Origin: Clostridiales bacterium
GTDB lineage: Bacteria > Bacillota > Clostridia > Lachnospirales > WQUN01
Assembly (NCBI GenBank): GCA_031270945.1
Contig: JAISWZ010000100.1
Location: 1-39,365 of the forward strand
DNA length: 39,365 bases
Direction of reading: 5' to 3'
The notes beneath the pieces were generated by a model that saw only the letters and a program-made list of their open reading frames with translations, had not been told where the DNA came from and did not search any database. Both the position numbers and the translations under genes were made by a program. Shown piece after piece: positions 7,227-15,465 of the stretch. Every line of letters starts with the position of its first letter. Within the stretch, counting starts at the first letter, position 1.

Positions 7227-9002
7227 TTACATCTCCAAGCACCTCTCCGCAATCTCCCTCATGTCCCCTACTAATGGCACATCAGCGAAATCCAGAATTG
7301 GAGCGTCTTTGTCCAAGTTGATGGATACCAGCCGCTTCGCGCCTTTTATGCCAGAGAGGAACTGGGCTGATCCTGAGATGCCGAAGGTGACCAAGAGTTT
7401 CGGGGATACGCTTCTGCCGCTTAGCCCTATCTGTCTTGACTGATCAAACCAGCCCCGCTCCACCAGGCAGCGGGAGCACATCAGGCTGGCGTTTGCCTTT
7501 TCGGCCAGCTTTTCGAACAGCGATATAGCGGCCTTGTCCCTGAGCCCTCCGCCAATGGCAATGACCAGATCCTTGGCTGGCTCATCCTCGAAATGCCCCA
7601 GCGTTTGCAGAGGCAAGACTTGTGAATGAGGGGCTTGGAATCTTTTGATTTTTGTGCGACTGCGCTTTGCCGATTCTAGCGCGCTGAACGCTCCAAGCCT
7701 GACAGTGGCTATTTGCGGCCTAGCTTGAGGGGTTAAGATCTGGGCCATTATATCCCCGCCAAAAGCCGGGCGTATCTGCAAAAGCTCTCCGTTATCTGAC
7801 AGCGACAAGCCTGTGCAGTCAGCGGTAACCCCTGTTCTTAGATGCGCGGCTAGCGCTGGTGCAAGCGCTCTTCCCTCTGGAGTCGCGCCGGCCAAGACAA
7901 CCGCTGGATTGAGAGCCTTCACGCATGCAAGGGCAGCTTCGGAAAATGGGCGGGCGTCAAAGATCTTGAAGTCGTTGTCAAGGCAGACATGGACGCAATC
8001 CAAGCCCAAGGCCAAAAGCTCATCTTCAAGAGGCTTGGGCAGATCTGATCCGATGAAAACTCCATGGGTTTCGAAGCGTCCCTGTGAAAGAGAGATCAAA
8101 AGGCTTGCCATTTCTTTTGAAACCAGGCAAAGCCCCCTATGATCCGCTTGAAGGCAGGCCAGGACGCTTCCGCTCTTTGCTTGTCCATTCCAGTCTGGAA
8201 GCTGGGTCGGGGTTGCTATAACAGGCTCTATGAAAGCTTTTGGATCGCTAAGCTCACCTTTTAAAATTTTAACGGTTTCATTCAAGCCAAGCTCAAGCGG
8301 CAAGACCTTTCGCTCCCGCTTTGTGGCGTAAATCTTCTTAACCCTTGTAGGGGATGCCCGCAAGCCATAAAATTCTGGCGACTTCTCCGGCAGATCGTTC
8401 AGGCCCCAGACTTCTAGGGGTTTTCTTTTTGCGGCAAGCTTCGCGCCCAAAGTTGGGATCCTTGGAGGCGAGATCCTGCCTACAGCGATAACCATGGGCA
8501 GCCTTGCTTCCGCTCTGGCCTCAGTTCCAGTCTGCTCTTGGACAAAGGCGAGGGGTTCAAGCTCAATAAGCTTGACCCAGCCAAATGACGGCCATCCTAG
8601 CTGTGCGGCCAGGGAAAACGGGACTTGGGCTGTGTCTCCATCTGTCGTATTAAGCCCGCACACAACCAGGTCAACATTGCCTATGGCCTTTATGGCCTGT
8701 GACAGCGTAAACGCTGTAACATAGGCATCAGCTCCAGCAAAGGCCTTGTCTGAGAGCAAAATGGCGCGTCCGGCGCCCAAGGCCATGGCAAGCCTCAAAG
8801 TTTCCTGGGCGCTTTGGGGGCCCATGGACAAGGCTATGAGCTCTCCGCCATGTCTTTTTAATATCTGCATTCCCGCTTCAACGGCGCAAAAGTCCAAGGG
8901 GTTCATGGCGCTTTCGGCAGAAGCGCGAAAAAGAAGCCCTGTTTCTGGATCCATCTGGGCTGACATTGACGGGACTTGCTTTACGCACACGACGATCCTC
9001 AT
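7227..9002 (-). CDS. Fused electron transfer flavoprotein (EtfB-EtfA), bifurcating-type motif
   Basis: A 591-residue natural fusion of both ETF subunits. Residues 1 to about 255 are EtfB-like, starting MRIVVCVKQVP. The nucleotide-binding loop is CGLNTTDGDTAQVP (D121-P128), the DGDTAQV form typical of bifurcating ETFs rather than the DDD/NQTG form of canonical ETF. Residues from about 280 are EtfA-like, ending in the FAD domain at 526-575 with GLSGRSVSP, GISGSAQFLSGI and SINLDKDAPI. It would pass electrons between a flavin dehydrogenase and NAD, quinone or ferredoxin. Its start overlaps the stop of the upstream FAD oxidase by four bases (ATGA), so the two are translationally coupled and probably form a complex. 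It is the last gene of the operon. Confidence 0.9.
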   Translation of the reverse strand: MRIVVCVKQVPSMSAQMDPETGLLFRASAESAMNPLDFCAVEAGMQILKRHGGELIALSMGPQSAQETLRLAMALGAGRAILLSDKAFAGADAYVTAFTLSQAIKAIGNVDLVVCGLNTTDGDTAQVPFSLAAQLGWPSFGWVKLIELEPLAFVQEQTGTEARAEARLPMVIAVGRISPPRIPTLGAKLAAKRKPLEVWGLNDLPEKSPEFYGLRASPTRVKKIYATKRERKVLPLELGLNETVKILKGELSDPKAFIEPVIATPTQLPDWNGQAKSGSVLACLQADHRGLCLVSKEMASLLISLSQGRFETHGVFIGSDLPKPLEDELLALGLDCVHVCLDNDFKIFDARPFSEAALACVKALNPAVVLAGATPEGRALAPALAAHLRTGVTADCTGLSLSDNGELLQIRPAFGGDIMAQILTPQARPQIATVRLGAFSALESAKRSRTKIKRFQAPHSQVLPLQTLGHFEDEPAKDLVIAIGGGLRDKAAISLFEKLAEKANASLMCSRCLVERGWFDQSRQIGLSGRSVSPKLLVTFGISGSAQFLSGIKGAKRLVSINLDKDAPILDFADVPLVGDMREIAERCLEM

Positions 9003-10402
9003 AAAGCTGCCCTAAAGAATCTATTGGACATTGAAGAAGCGGGATCAAAGGCTTGCTGGATGGCCATCAGGCACTCTTTCTCTTGAGGGGAGGCGAGATC
9101 AATCGCCATGTCTCGCTTTGCTTTGCCAAGCCCATAGTCGGAGGCAAAGAACCCGCCTTCAGCCAGAGCCCTTAGTGCATATCCCAAAACAAGCTTCCCA
9201 GGATCCTGCAGGGCAAAAAGACGGGCGTGGATCCGACCATCCAAGACGCTTAAAATGCGATACCCTTGGACGAGGCTCTCTCCCAAGTCCCTGAACGCCT
9301 TGATCGGGGATCCATACGAATTCTCGATAGAAAGCCTGATTGCGTTCGAGGTCAGCCTGGCTTTGTCCAGTTCCATGTTTGCGGCCTCTTCAGCCAAATG
9401 CTTGAGTGGCGCTATCTTTTCGGCTTCGATTCCTTCGGCGGCCCAGGTGTCAGATTCAGATCCTCCGGATTCAGAAAAGAGATCCAGGAGCCCGGACATT
9501 GCAAGCTCAATGCCTTCCTCGTCATCCCCCTCCAGCCACGCCAACGCGGCAGAATCTGAATCGCTGGGGAATTCGGGGATGTCCTTGAGGCCGGAAAGGC
9601 TGGCCCGGCTTTTTGACAAAAGAGAAAGCGCGTTTTGATCAAATATCCAGAGCGCCTTCAAGAATTCACGACTGGCATCGCTTGCCGCTTCAGCAAAGCT
9701 TAGCGCCTGAGCCTCGCTTTTTAAGAAAAAGGCAATGGCCCAAGAATTCTTGGGCTTGGGGAAAGTTTTTACTTTAATATTAAGCGCTATCCCCAGCCTG
9801 CCATCGCTTCCCGAAAGAAAGTCAATTAAATCCTGACCCTGAAACGGGACGCCAGGGAATCGGGACTTGACTGGAACGGGGCATTTTATGCTTTGATTAA
9901 AAATTCTGATGCCTGTTGAGTCAAAGCAAGCCTCGCCTCGCCTGGCCAAAAGGGTTTCTCCCGTCGGAAGCGCCCACAGCAGCTCTTGAACCTGGCGGCC
10001 AAACGGCTCTGTCTTCAGACCCCTGGCCCCTGTGGCAAAGAGCCCTCCAAGCGTCGCTTCATCCTCGCTGGGATCAGCGGCAAAGACAAGCCTTTGGCGC
10101 TTTAGATAGACTTTGGCCTCTCCCAGCGCCACACTTGCTGATGCCAAGAGCAATCCATCTTTGATCTCCATGCTTTTCTTTAGCTTTGACAGCCCCAGCG
10201 CCAGCCCTCCTGCAGGAACAGCGCCTCCAGCCAGCCCGGTTCTTGATCCTTGAACCGTTATGTCAATCCCTTTTTCAGCCGCTTCTTTCAAAGAATCCAA
10301 AAGCTCGCCAACGCTTTGGGGCTGTGAAACCCACAAAGCTTTTCCTTCCATTCGGGACTCGTCTTTCAGAACGCTTGAGAGCGTGGAACTATACGGGGTC
10401 AT
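8999..10402 (-). CDS. FAD-linked oxidase, GlcD/D-lactate dehydrogenase-like
   Basis: A 467-residue flavoprotein of the vanillyl-alcohol oxidase/PCMH superfamily. The pyrophosphate-binding loop is QGSRTGLAGGAVP (51-63), followed by SEDEATLGGLFATGARG, another FAD-contact segment. The C-terminal half matches the GlcD-type cap, with GRIHARLF in place of GNxHP and ASDYGLGKAKR in place of SxEHGxGxxK. GlcD/LldD-type enzymes oxidise 2-hydroxyacids such as lactate or glycolate. Here the usual EHG is DYG and the His of NxHP is displaced, so the substrate is uncertain. It is joined by four-base ATGA overlaps to a fused ETF on each side. In Acetobacterium woodii a comparable lactate dehydrogenase works with EtfAB by electron confurcation, a useful model. 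An 18-base stretch near 9176 equals the end of the intergenic palindromic element. Confidence 0.85.
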   Translation of the reverse strand: MTPYSSTLSSVLKDESRMEGKALWVSQPQSVGELLDSLKEAAEKGIDITVQGSRTGLAGGAVPAGGLALGLSKLKKSMEIKDGLLLASASVALGEAKVYLKRQRLVFAADPSEDEATLGGLFATGARGLKTEPFGRQVQELLWALPTGETLLARRGEACFDSTGIRIFNQSIKCPVPVKSRFPGVPFQGQDLIDFLSGSDGRLGIALNIKVKTFPKPKNSWAIAFFLKSEAQALSFAEAASDASREFLKALWIFDQNALSLLSKSRASLSGLKDIPEFPSDSDSAALAWLEGDDEEGIELAMSGLLDLFSESGGSESDTWAAEGIEAEKIAPLKHLAEEAANMELDKARLTSNAIRLSIENSYGSPIKAFRDLGESLVQGYRILSVLDGRIHARLFALQDPGKLVLGYALRALAEGGFFASDYGLGKAKRDMAIDLASPQEKECLMAIQQAFDPASSMSNRFFRAAL

Positions 10403-12216
10403 GCGCTCCTCCTTGAAACAGCTTTTATCAAGGTTTGAACCAAGCTTGGCGCATCCGCTTCAAAACCATAGTCAGCCTTGTCAAAGACCGCCGCCTCAGG
10501 CGAGATGTTTACTGCAATGACTGTGCCAGCCCCTTCGATTCCGGACATGAAAGCCGAAGCGCCTGAGCTTCCAAACACGACGCACGCCTTGGGAGAAGCG
10601 GACCTGCCAGACTGGCCAATGACCAGTTCCATAGATCCATATCCAGCCATCGCGGCCGCCCTGGTCAGCCCAACGTCGCCTCCCATAAGCTCAGCCAGCT
10701 TTTTAAGGCTTTCGAACGCCTTGGCGGATCCTAGCCCAGCCCCTCCAACCAGCAAAACCTCAGGCGACGGTTTGGTGTTTATGGCGATCTCGCTTGGTTT
10801 CTTGTCGCCCCGGCGCATATTTACAATATTAGGCTTGCTGGTCTCAGCCACAGCCGCCTTTCTAGCTTGAGGCGAGGCAACCAAGACATGCTTTGGCTTT
10901 AATGGCGTTTGAAGCTTTACGTAAGAGCTGCAAGCCCTGGAAACCGCAAATTTTTCGCCAGAGCTTTGTGATTTTGATTTCAAGTCCCAAGATTCATACG
11001 CTTCGCTCTTTGCCTCGAAATCTACGCTCTTTGTCTCCAAGACTCCACTTTCTATCTGCCATTCATTCCTCATCGCAAAAGCCACCGCCGCCTTTGTTGC
11101 GGCAACGCTTCCGTCTGCCACAAGAAAGTCCATTTCTGGGTTCAGGCTTATTTGAGATAGATCGTCTACCAGCCTAACGGTTTCAACGCCCTCCGGCCAC
11201 TGGAGCAAAAGCGCTTCGTCCATGTCGCACTGGGCCCAGATTTCTGCCTTTTCGCATCCCTCGGCTAACCCCCAAACCCTGGCCAGCGCTTGATCCATGC
11301 CAGGATCCGGGCCTAAAAGCAGTACAGCAGTACCTGCTCTTGAAGTTTCGGCTTTTTTGCCAACAGCCGCATCTTTTGTTAAAAGCGCCTCTTCAACCAG
11401 ATCCAAGAGCTTTTCCGCCTGAATCTCGCTCTGTATCCCTTTGCAATCAACCCTCTGAGCTTTCCTTTCGCTCTTCTCTTGGCAAAATAAAAAAGTGCGC
11501 CTTTCTTCATACGGCAAAACGCTTTCGATCAGCGCTTTCTTCTTTCCTGCGCCAAGCTGGGCCTTTAGGGTGGACTGCCTTAGGGCTAGCGGGCTGTTTT
11601 TTATTGAGATCAAGCATGGGGCATCCAATTGGGAAATTTCGCCGCCATCAGCCTTAACTAAAAAAGAAAGGCGCTCATTGCCACCTTTCCCGATTTCTGG
11701 CCAGCATACGCTTGCCGCGTTGGCAGCCATCTCAATGCCAAGGGCGTTTGCCAGCATGTATGGGACAAGGCCAGAATCGCCATATCCGGCTTGAGCGCCG
11801 CAAAGGATCGCATGCGCGTTTCTAGATTCAAGAAAATTGGAGAGCCTTTTTGCGGTTTCAAGAGGGTTTAGCTCAACTTTGCAGTCAAGCCTTATGACCT
11901 CATCAAAACCTGCGGCGTAAAGGGCGCGGACGATAGCCGGCGCCAGGCTTGGCGCCAAGATAAGCGCATTTATTTTTATTTGATTTGCCTGATCTTTTTG
12001 ATTTGCTTGATTCGCTTGATTTGCCTGATCTTTTTTATTATCTAACAAAAACCCTTCCTTCAGCCTGAGCGCTGTCTCCAGCGCAGCCTCGTCGAAGCAG
12101 GAAAGGGGCGTTCCGCAATAGCCCAAGTCCGTGTCCAGGCTGAAGCCGTTCCAATCCTCAGGCAGCGCCTGATCAAAATCAGGCGCCGCCTTGAAGCAAA
12201 CCCATATGTCAATCAT
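10399..12216 (-). CDS. Second fused ETF (EtfB-EtfA), divergent
   Basis: A 605-residue paralogue of the fused ETF at 7227-9002, with poor conservation in the EtfB half. The loop equivalent to CGxxxxDGDTAQVP is CGAQAGYGDSGLVP (residues 139-152), so the Asp and TAQ are lost. The EtfA half keeps a good FAD site (534-583: GQSGRSASP, GSSGASAFMSGI, AVNISPEAAVF). Residues 61-82 are a low-complexity QAN/KDQ insertion encoded by 9-base repeats. The protein could be a non-bifurcating ETF, or a structural partner of the other ETF. Both ends overlap neighbouring genes by four bases (ATGA), with the AGPS-like oxidase before it and the GlcD-like oxidase after it. The fusion is in one frame, with no sign of frameshift. 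Confidence 0.85.
   Translation of the reverse strand: MIDIWVCFKAAPDFDQALPEDWNGFSLDTDLGYCGTPLSCFDEAALETALRLKEGFLLDNKKDQANQANQANQKDQANQIKINALILAPSLAPAIVRALYAAGFDEVIRLDCKVELNPLETAKRLSNFLESRNAHAILCGAQAGYGDSGLVPYMLANALGIEMAANAASVCWPEIGKGGNERLSFLVKADGGEISQLDAPCLISIKNSPLALRQSTLKAQLGAGKKKALIESVLPYEERRTFLFCQEKSERKAQRVDCKGIQSEIQAEKLLDLVEEALLTKDAAVGKKAETSRAGTAVLLLGPDPGMDQALARVWGLAEGCEKAEIWAQCDMDEALLLQWPEGVETVRLVDDLSQISLNPEMDFLVADGSVAATKAAVAFAMRNEWQIESGVLETKSVDFEAKSEAYESWDLKSKSQSSGEKFAVSRACSSYVKLQTPLKPKHVLVASPQARKAAVAETSKPNIVNMRRGDKKPSEIAINTKPSPEVLLVGGAGLGSAKAFESLKKLAELMGGDVGLTRAAAMAGYGSMELVIGQSGRSASPKACVVFGSSGASAFMSGIEGAGTVIAVNISPEAAVFDKADYGFEADAPSLVQTLIKAVSRRSA
11971..12036 (-). repeat. In-frame 9-bp repeats encoding a QAN tract
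   Basis: Short direct repeats, seen on the plus strand as TGATTTGCT/TGATTCGCT/TGATTTGCC units broken by GATCTTTTT, encode KKDQANQANQANQKDQANQI in the second fused ETF. The unit length is a multiple of three, so slippage would change the length of the linker without breaking the frame. Confidence 0.8.
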
Positions 12217-13634
12217 TTCTTGAGCAATACTCCCTTGTTCATTACGCCAGCAGGATCAAAGGCCTCTTTGATCTTCTCCAGAAGAATGTAGGAGCTGCCG
12301 TGCTCCTCTGGCATCCAAGCCGTGCGGTACTTGCCGGATCCATGGTGATGCGCGATAGTTCCTCCGCGCTTTAGCGTCTCTTCCATTATGACCTTTATGA
12401 TTGCCATGTAGGCTGGCTGGGCCTGCTCTGGGTGCATCACAATCGAGCCGAAGGAGAAGTAGATGTTTGTGCCCTGCACGTAATTGTGGGACGAGTGCCC
12501 TGAGATGGCAGCAAGGAGCGGGATCTCCTCAGGAAGCCTCTGAAGCACGGCCTCGTAGATCTCGCCTATCTGTGACCAAGGCGCCGCTATCTCGCATGTA
12601 TCGGCAATAGCCCCCATATTGTAGTAGTCAAACTTGTCAAGCCTTCCGCAAACGTCATTCCTGTGGACAAGCCAGTGCTGGACGGGCTTCGGCCCCATTT
12701 CGATTGCGCCATGCTTGGCCATTATCGCCCGTATTCCCTCTCCTGTGGCGTCAGCCACAGGCTTTGGCCCTTCGGCCAAGAACAGCATGAGGCAATGCCC
12801 TTCTGGGGCGATATTGTGAAAGTCCCTTTCCATCTCTCTCTCGTCATGAAGCCTGGCAACAGCTGGCTTCCACCCTTCGGTCATGATCTCCCTCAGGGCT
12901 TGCAGCCCATTTTTCATGCCCTTTATCGCAAAGCTTCCCATCCATCTGCTCTCTGGATCGTACTTGAAGATTTTCAGTGTCGCTTCTGTTATGAAGCCCC
13001 AAGAGCCTTCGCATCCTATAAAGAGATGGCGCAGATCCGGCCCCGCCGATCTTCTGGGCACATTTTTGATCCTTACTATCTCTCCTGTTGCAAGCACCGC
13101 TTCAAGGCCTATGACCATGTCTTCTATCCCGCCGTAATAGGTTGAAAACTGGCCAGTGCTCCTGGTTGCCAAAAGCCCGCCTACCTGAGCCATAGGCAAT
13201 GACTGCGGGAAGTGCCCTGTCGTCTTGCCGCTCTTGTTCAAAAAGGCCTCCAGCTGCTCCAGAGGCGTTCCGCACTGGACTGTCACCATCATATCATTCT
13301 CGTTAAGGGAGATGATCTGGTTCATGGCTGATCCGTCAATGATGACTCCGCCTTCTACAGGCTCGACGCCCTGAGTCACAGAGGATCCGCCGCATCTCGG
13401 AACTGCGTCGACCTTGTTTTCGCTAAGCCAAGCCAAAGCGGCGCTGACTTCTTGTACGCTCTGGGGGCGGATTATGCATGCCGCCTTGGGCATCCAACAC
13501 TTTCCGTCGCCTCTCTCATACTGCCTGAAACCGATGTAGTCCCGGGAGCCGTCGCTTATGGCCGCCTCATCCGTGACAACCCTGTCCTCGCCCAGCAGTC
13601 CTTTCAGGGCTTGCGCGATATCTTTGGAATCCAT
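12213..13634 (-). CDS. FAD-binding oxidoreductase, AGPS-like
   Basis: A 473-residue VAO/PCMH flavoprotein. Its FAD loop is PRCGGSSVTQGVEP (about 79-92), with LPMAQVGGLLATRSTGQFST as the second FAD segment. The C-terminal HHHGSGKYRTAWMPEE (H429-H431) is the signature of alkyldihydroxyacetonephosphate synthase (AGPS) relatives. Many bacterial members are simple dehydrogenases, and the catabolic operon here favours hydroxyacid or polyol-derived oxidation over ether-lipid synthesis. The frame extends to an ATG at 13664, but AAGGAGG lies just inside it, about seven bases before the ATG at 13634, which I take as the start. The stop overlaps the start of the second fused ETF (ATGA). A gap of 197 bases separates it from the DUF1667 gene upstream. 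Confidence 0.88.
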   Translation of the reverse strand: MDSKDIAQALKGLLGEDRVVTDEAAISDGSRDYIGFRQYERGDGKCWMPKAACIIRPQSVQEVSAALAWLSENKVDAVPRCGGSSVTQGVEPVEGGVIIDGSAMNQIISLNENDMMVTVQCGTPLEQLEAFLNKSGKTTGHFPQSLPMAQVGGLLATRSTGQFSTYYGGIEDMVIGLEAVLATGEIVRIKNVPRRSAGPDLRHLFIGCEGSWGFITEATLKIFKYDPESRWMGSFAIKGMKNGLQALREIMTEGWKPAVARLHDEREMERDFHNIAPEGHCLMLFLAEGPKPVADATGEGIRAIMAKHGAIEMGPKPVQHWLVHRNDVCGRLDKFDYYNMGAIADTCEIAAPWSQIGEIYEAVLQRLPEEIPLLAAISGHSSHNYVQGTNIYFSFGSIVMHPEQAQPAYMAIIKVIMEETLKRGGTIAHHHGSGKYRTAWMPEEHGSSYILLEKIKEAFDPAGVMNKGVLLKK

Positions 13635-13831
13635 GACAGACCTCCTTGACTTTTGCGCGCCCACAAGCGTCGCTTGCGGGTGCGCCGCATTTTATTAATA
13701 GATTTGCCCTATCAAAGCATGGGGTTTTGTCCCTTATATCTCTTGTCTTGTTTATCTTTGCCACAACAAAACCGCTCATTCCCAGAGATTTTAATTCAGG
13801 AAAAGTCATGCGCTCTCGACTTTTGCGGCTT
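13635..13831 (-). other. Gap within the operon
   Basis: The only sizeable gap in an otherwise packed operon. It holds an imperfect hairpin near 13670-13692 (CCCGCAAGC / GCTTGTGGG on the minus strand) close to the ribosome binding site of the AGPS-like gene. No gene and no strong promoter are visible. It may be a processing or attenuation site separating the dehydrogenase half from the ETF half. Confidence 0.4.
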
Positions 13832-14200
13832 TCAGCCCGCCGCTTCCACCAGCGCCATGCTTCTTGACGCCAAAATATCCGCTCCAGTCCCGCAAACATT
13901 GGGTATGATGACCTGGCCTTTGAGCACTGGGGCGAGAGCTTTTGTCTTGTAAACCTCTTCCAGGCATTTCTCAATCATTGCCTTGGGCAATTCCTGGGAG
14001 CTGACAACTGGGAGCCTGGGGTGAATGGCGCCTGAAATGGCAACAGTGCTTGTCAAGAGCCTGACCGGGTTCTTGAGCTCATTTTCTCCATATGCCGCGC
14101 CCCTGGCGCACTCGTTTCCTGAAACAATGACTTTTCCGTCTATCTCTTGAACGTTTAAAATGCAGCCAGTAGGGCAAACAATGCACACATATTCAGGCAT
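13832..14200 (-). CDS. DUF1667 protein
   Basis: A 122-residue protein with an N-terminal cysteine pattern CIVCPTGCILNV ... GNECARGAAYG, able to bind a metal or iron-sulfur cluster, and a C-terminal NVCGTGADILASRSM. DUF1667 proteins accompany GlpA-like and NAD(FAD)-dependent oxidoreductases in glycerol operons, for instance in Thermotoga and many Clostridia, and are presumed to replace GlpC-type electron transfer. The ATG at 14200 follows AAGGAGGGG; an ATG 30 bases upstream is inside the previous gene and lacks that spacing. It overlaps the end of the oxidoreductase gene by eight bases, so the two are coupled. Confidence 0.9.
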   Translation of the reverse strand: MPEYVCIVCPTGCILNVQEIDGKVIVSGNECARGAAYGENELKNPVRLLTSTVAISGAIHPRLPVVSSQELPKAMIEKCLEEVYKTKALAPVLKGQVIIPNVCGTGADILASRSMALVEAAG

Positions 14201-15464
14201 TCGCTGCCCCTCCTTCCAAAACCGCTTCAACAGGCCCTAATCCTTGCTCTTCTACTTCCCTGAATATCATCTCAGGAGGTGAAACAGCTTTGAGCTTTCT
14301 GCTTAAAATCGTCTCGCCATTCTGGGAGAACTCCAGCTTCGAGAGCTTTTCCGGTGCCTTGGCTCTGATAAAGAACGATCTTTTGCCGCTGTCCCGGCCT
14401 TTCTTGAGCCTTTGGGGGACTATCAGAGAGATGTTGCCGGATGCATTTACTTGATCGTATTCAAAGGACTTGGGGAACCCTTTGCTGATGTAGTCAAACG
14501 CGCCTTGCGCGGCCAGCTCTCCTGAGACGGAAACATAGTCCACCAGGTCAAAGACTATCGCGACGTTTCCGCAGGCGAATATTCCTGGGACGCTTGTCAT
14601 GAAGCTTTCGTCAAGCAAGGGCCCTTTTGTCTTAGGATCAATCTCAACTCCGGCATGCCTTGAAAGCTCGTTCTCAGGCAGAAGGCCTACAGAAAGCACC
14701 AGCAGGTCGCATGGGATAACTTCCTCAGTCTCGGGAATGGGCTTTCTGGACTCGTCCAATTTGGCAACCGTTACGCTTTCGACTCTCCGTCTGCCTTGGA
14801 CTGACACGACAGTTGAAGACAAATGGAGAGGAATGTCAAAGTCATTCAGGCACTGGCTAACGTTTCTGGCAAGCCCTCCTGGAGAGGGCATGGCCTCGTA
14901 AACCCCTTTTACCTCGATCCCCTCCAGCGTCATGCGCCTTGCCATAATGAGGCCTATGTCTCCAGACCCCAGTATGACCGCTGACTTTCCTGGAAGAAAG
15001 CCTTCTACGTTAATCATTCTCTGGACTTGTCCCGCTGTCATGATCCCAGCCGGGCGCTCGCCGTATATAAAGACTTGAGAGGCGGTTCTTTCTCTGCACC
15101 CCATGGCCAGAATTACGGTCTTGCAGTGAAGCTCGATCATCCCGTCAGTTTTGCTTACGGCGTAGACTACGCGCTCATCATCTGCAGGGCACTGGATCTC
15201 AAGAACCATGGCACCCAAGTGCGCTTTTGCTGAAGACCCTTCCAGCTGATCTATGAAGGCCTGGGCGTACTCAGTTCCGCTCAATCTCCGTTTGAACCGG
15301 TGAATCCCGAATCCGTCATGGATGCACTGCTGGAGAATGCCTCCCAGCTCAGCTTCCCTTTCCAGGATAACGGCGCCAAGCCCCAGCCTGTCAGCCTCAA
15401 GCGCGGCCGCAAGCCCTGCTGGCCCGCCTCCGATAACAGCGACGTCCGTTTGCGCCCTTGTCAT
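14193..15464 (-). CDS. NAD(P)/FAD-dependent oxidoreductase of the glycerol-operon type
   Basis: A 423-residue two-dinucleotide-binding-domain flavoprotein. The FAD motif is VAVIGGGPAGLAAALEADRL near the N-terminus. The NAD(P) motif is SAVILGSGDIGLIMARRM, and VPGIFACGNVA is the second FAD contact. A CxxC redox pair of the thioredoxin-reductase type is absent. It is the homologue of the gene found between glpA and the DUF1667 gene in glycerol operons and probably transfers electrons from the GlpA-like subunit to NAD or an ETF. It starts one base after the stop of the GlpA-like gene. Confidence 0.9.
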   Translation of the reverse strand: MTRAQTDVAVIGGGPAGLAAALEADRLGLGAVILEREAELGGILQQCIHDGFGIHRFKRRLSGTEYAQAFIDQLEGSSAKAHLGAMVLEIQCPADDERVVYAVSKTDGMIELHCKTVILAMGCRERTASQVFIYGERPAGIMTAGQVQRMINVEGFLPGKSAVILGSGDIGLIMARRMTLEGIEVKGVYEAMPSPGGLARNVSQCLNDFDIPLHLSSTVVSVQGRRRVESVTVAKLDESRKPIPETEEVIPCDLLVLSVGLLPENELSRHAGVEIDPKTKGPLLDESFMTSVPGIFACGNVAIVFDLVDYVSVSGELAAQGAFDYISKGFPKSFEYDQVNASGNISLIVPQRLKKGRDSGKRSFFIRAKAPEKLSKLEFSQNGETILSRKLKAVSPPEMIFREVEEQGLGPVEAVLEGGAANA

Positions 15465-15465
15465 G

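Noticed and set aside
12213..13634. Ether-lipid synthesis by the AGPS-like protein
   Set aside because: The HHH motif is shared by bacterial dehydrogenase-type relatives, and the gene lies within a catabolic ETF operon with no lipid gene nearby.
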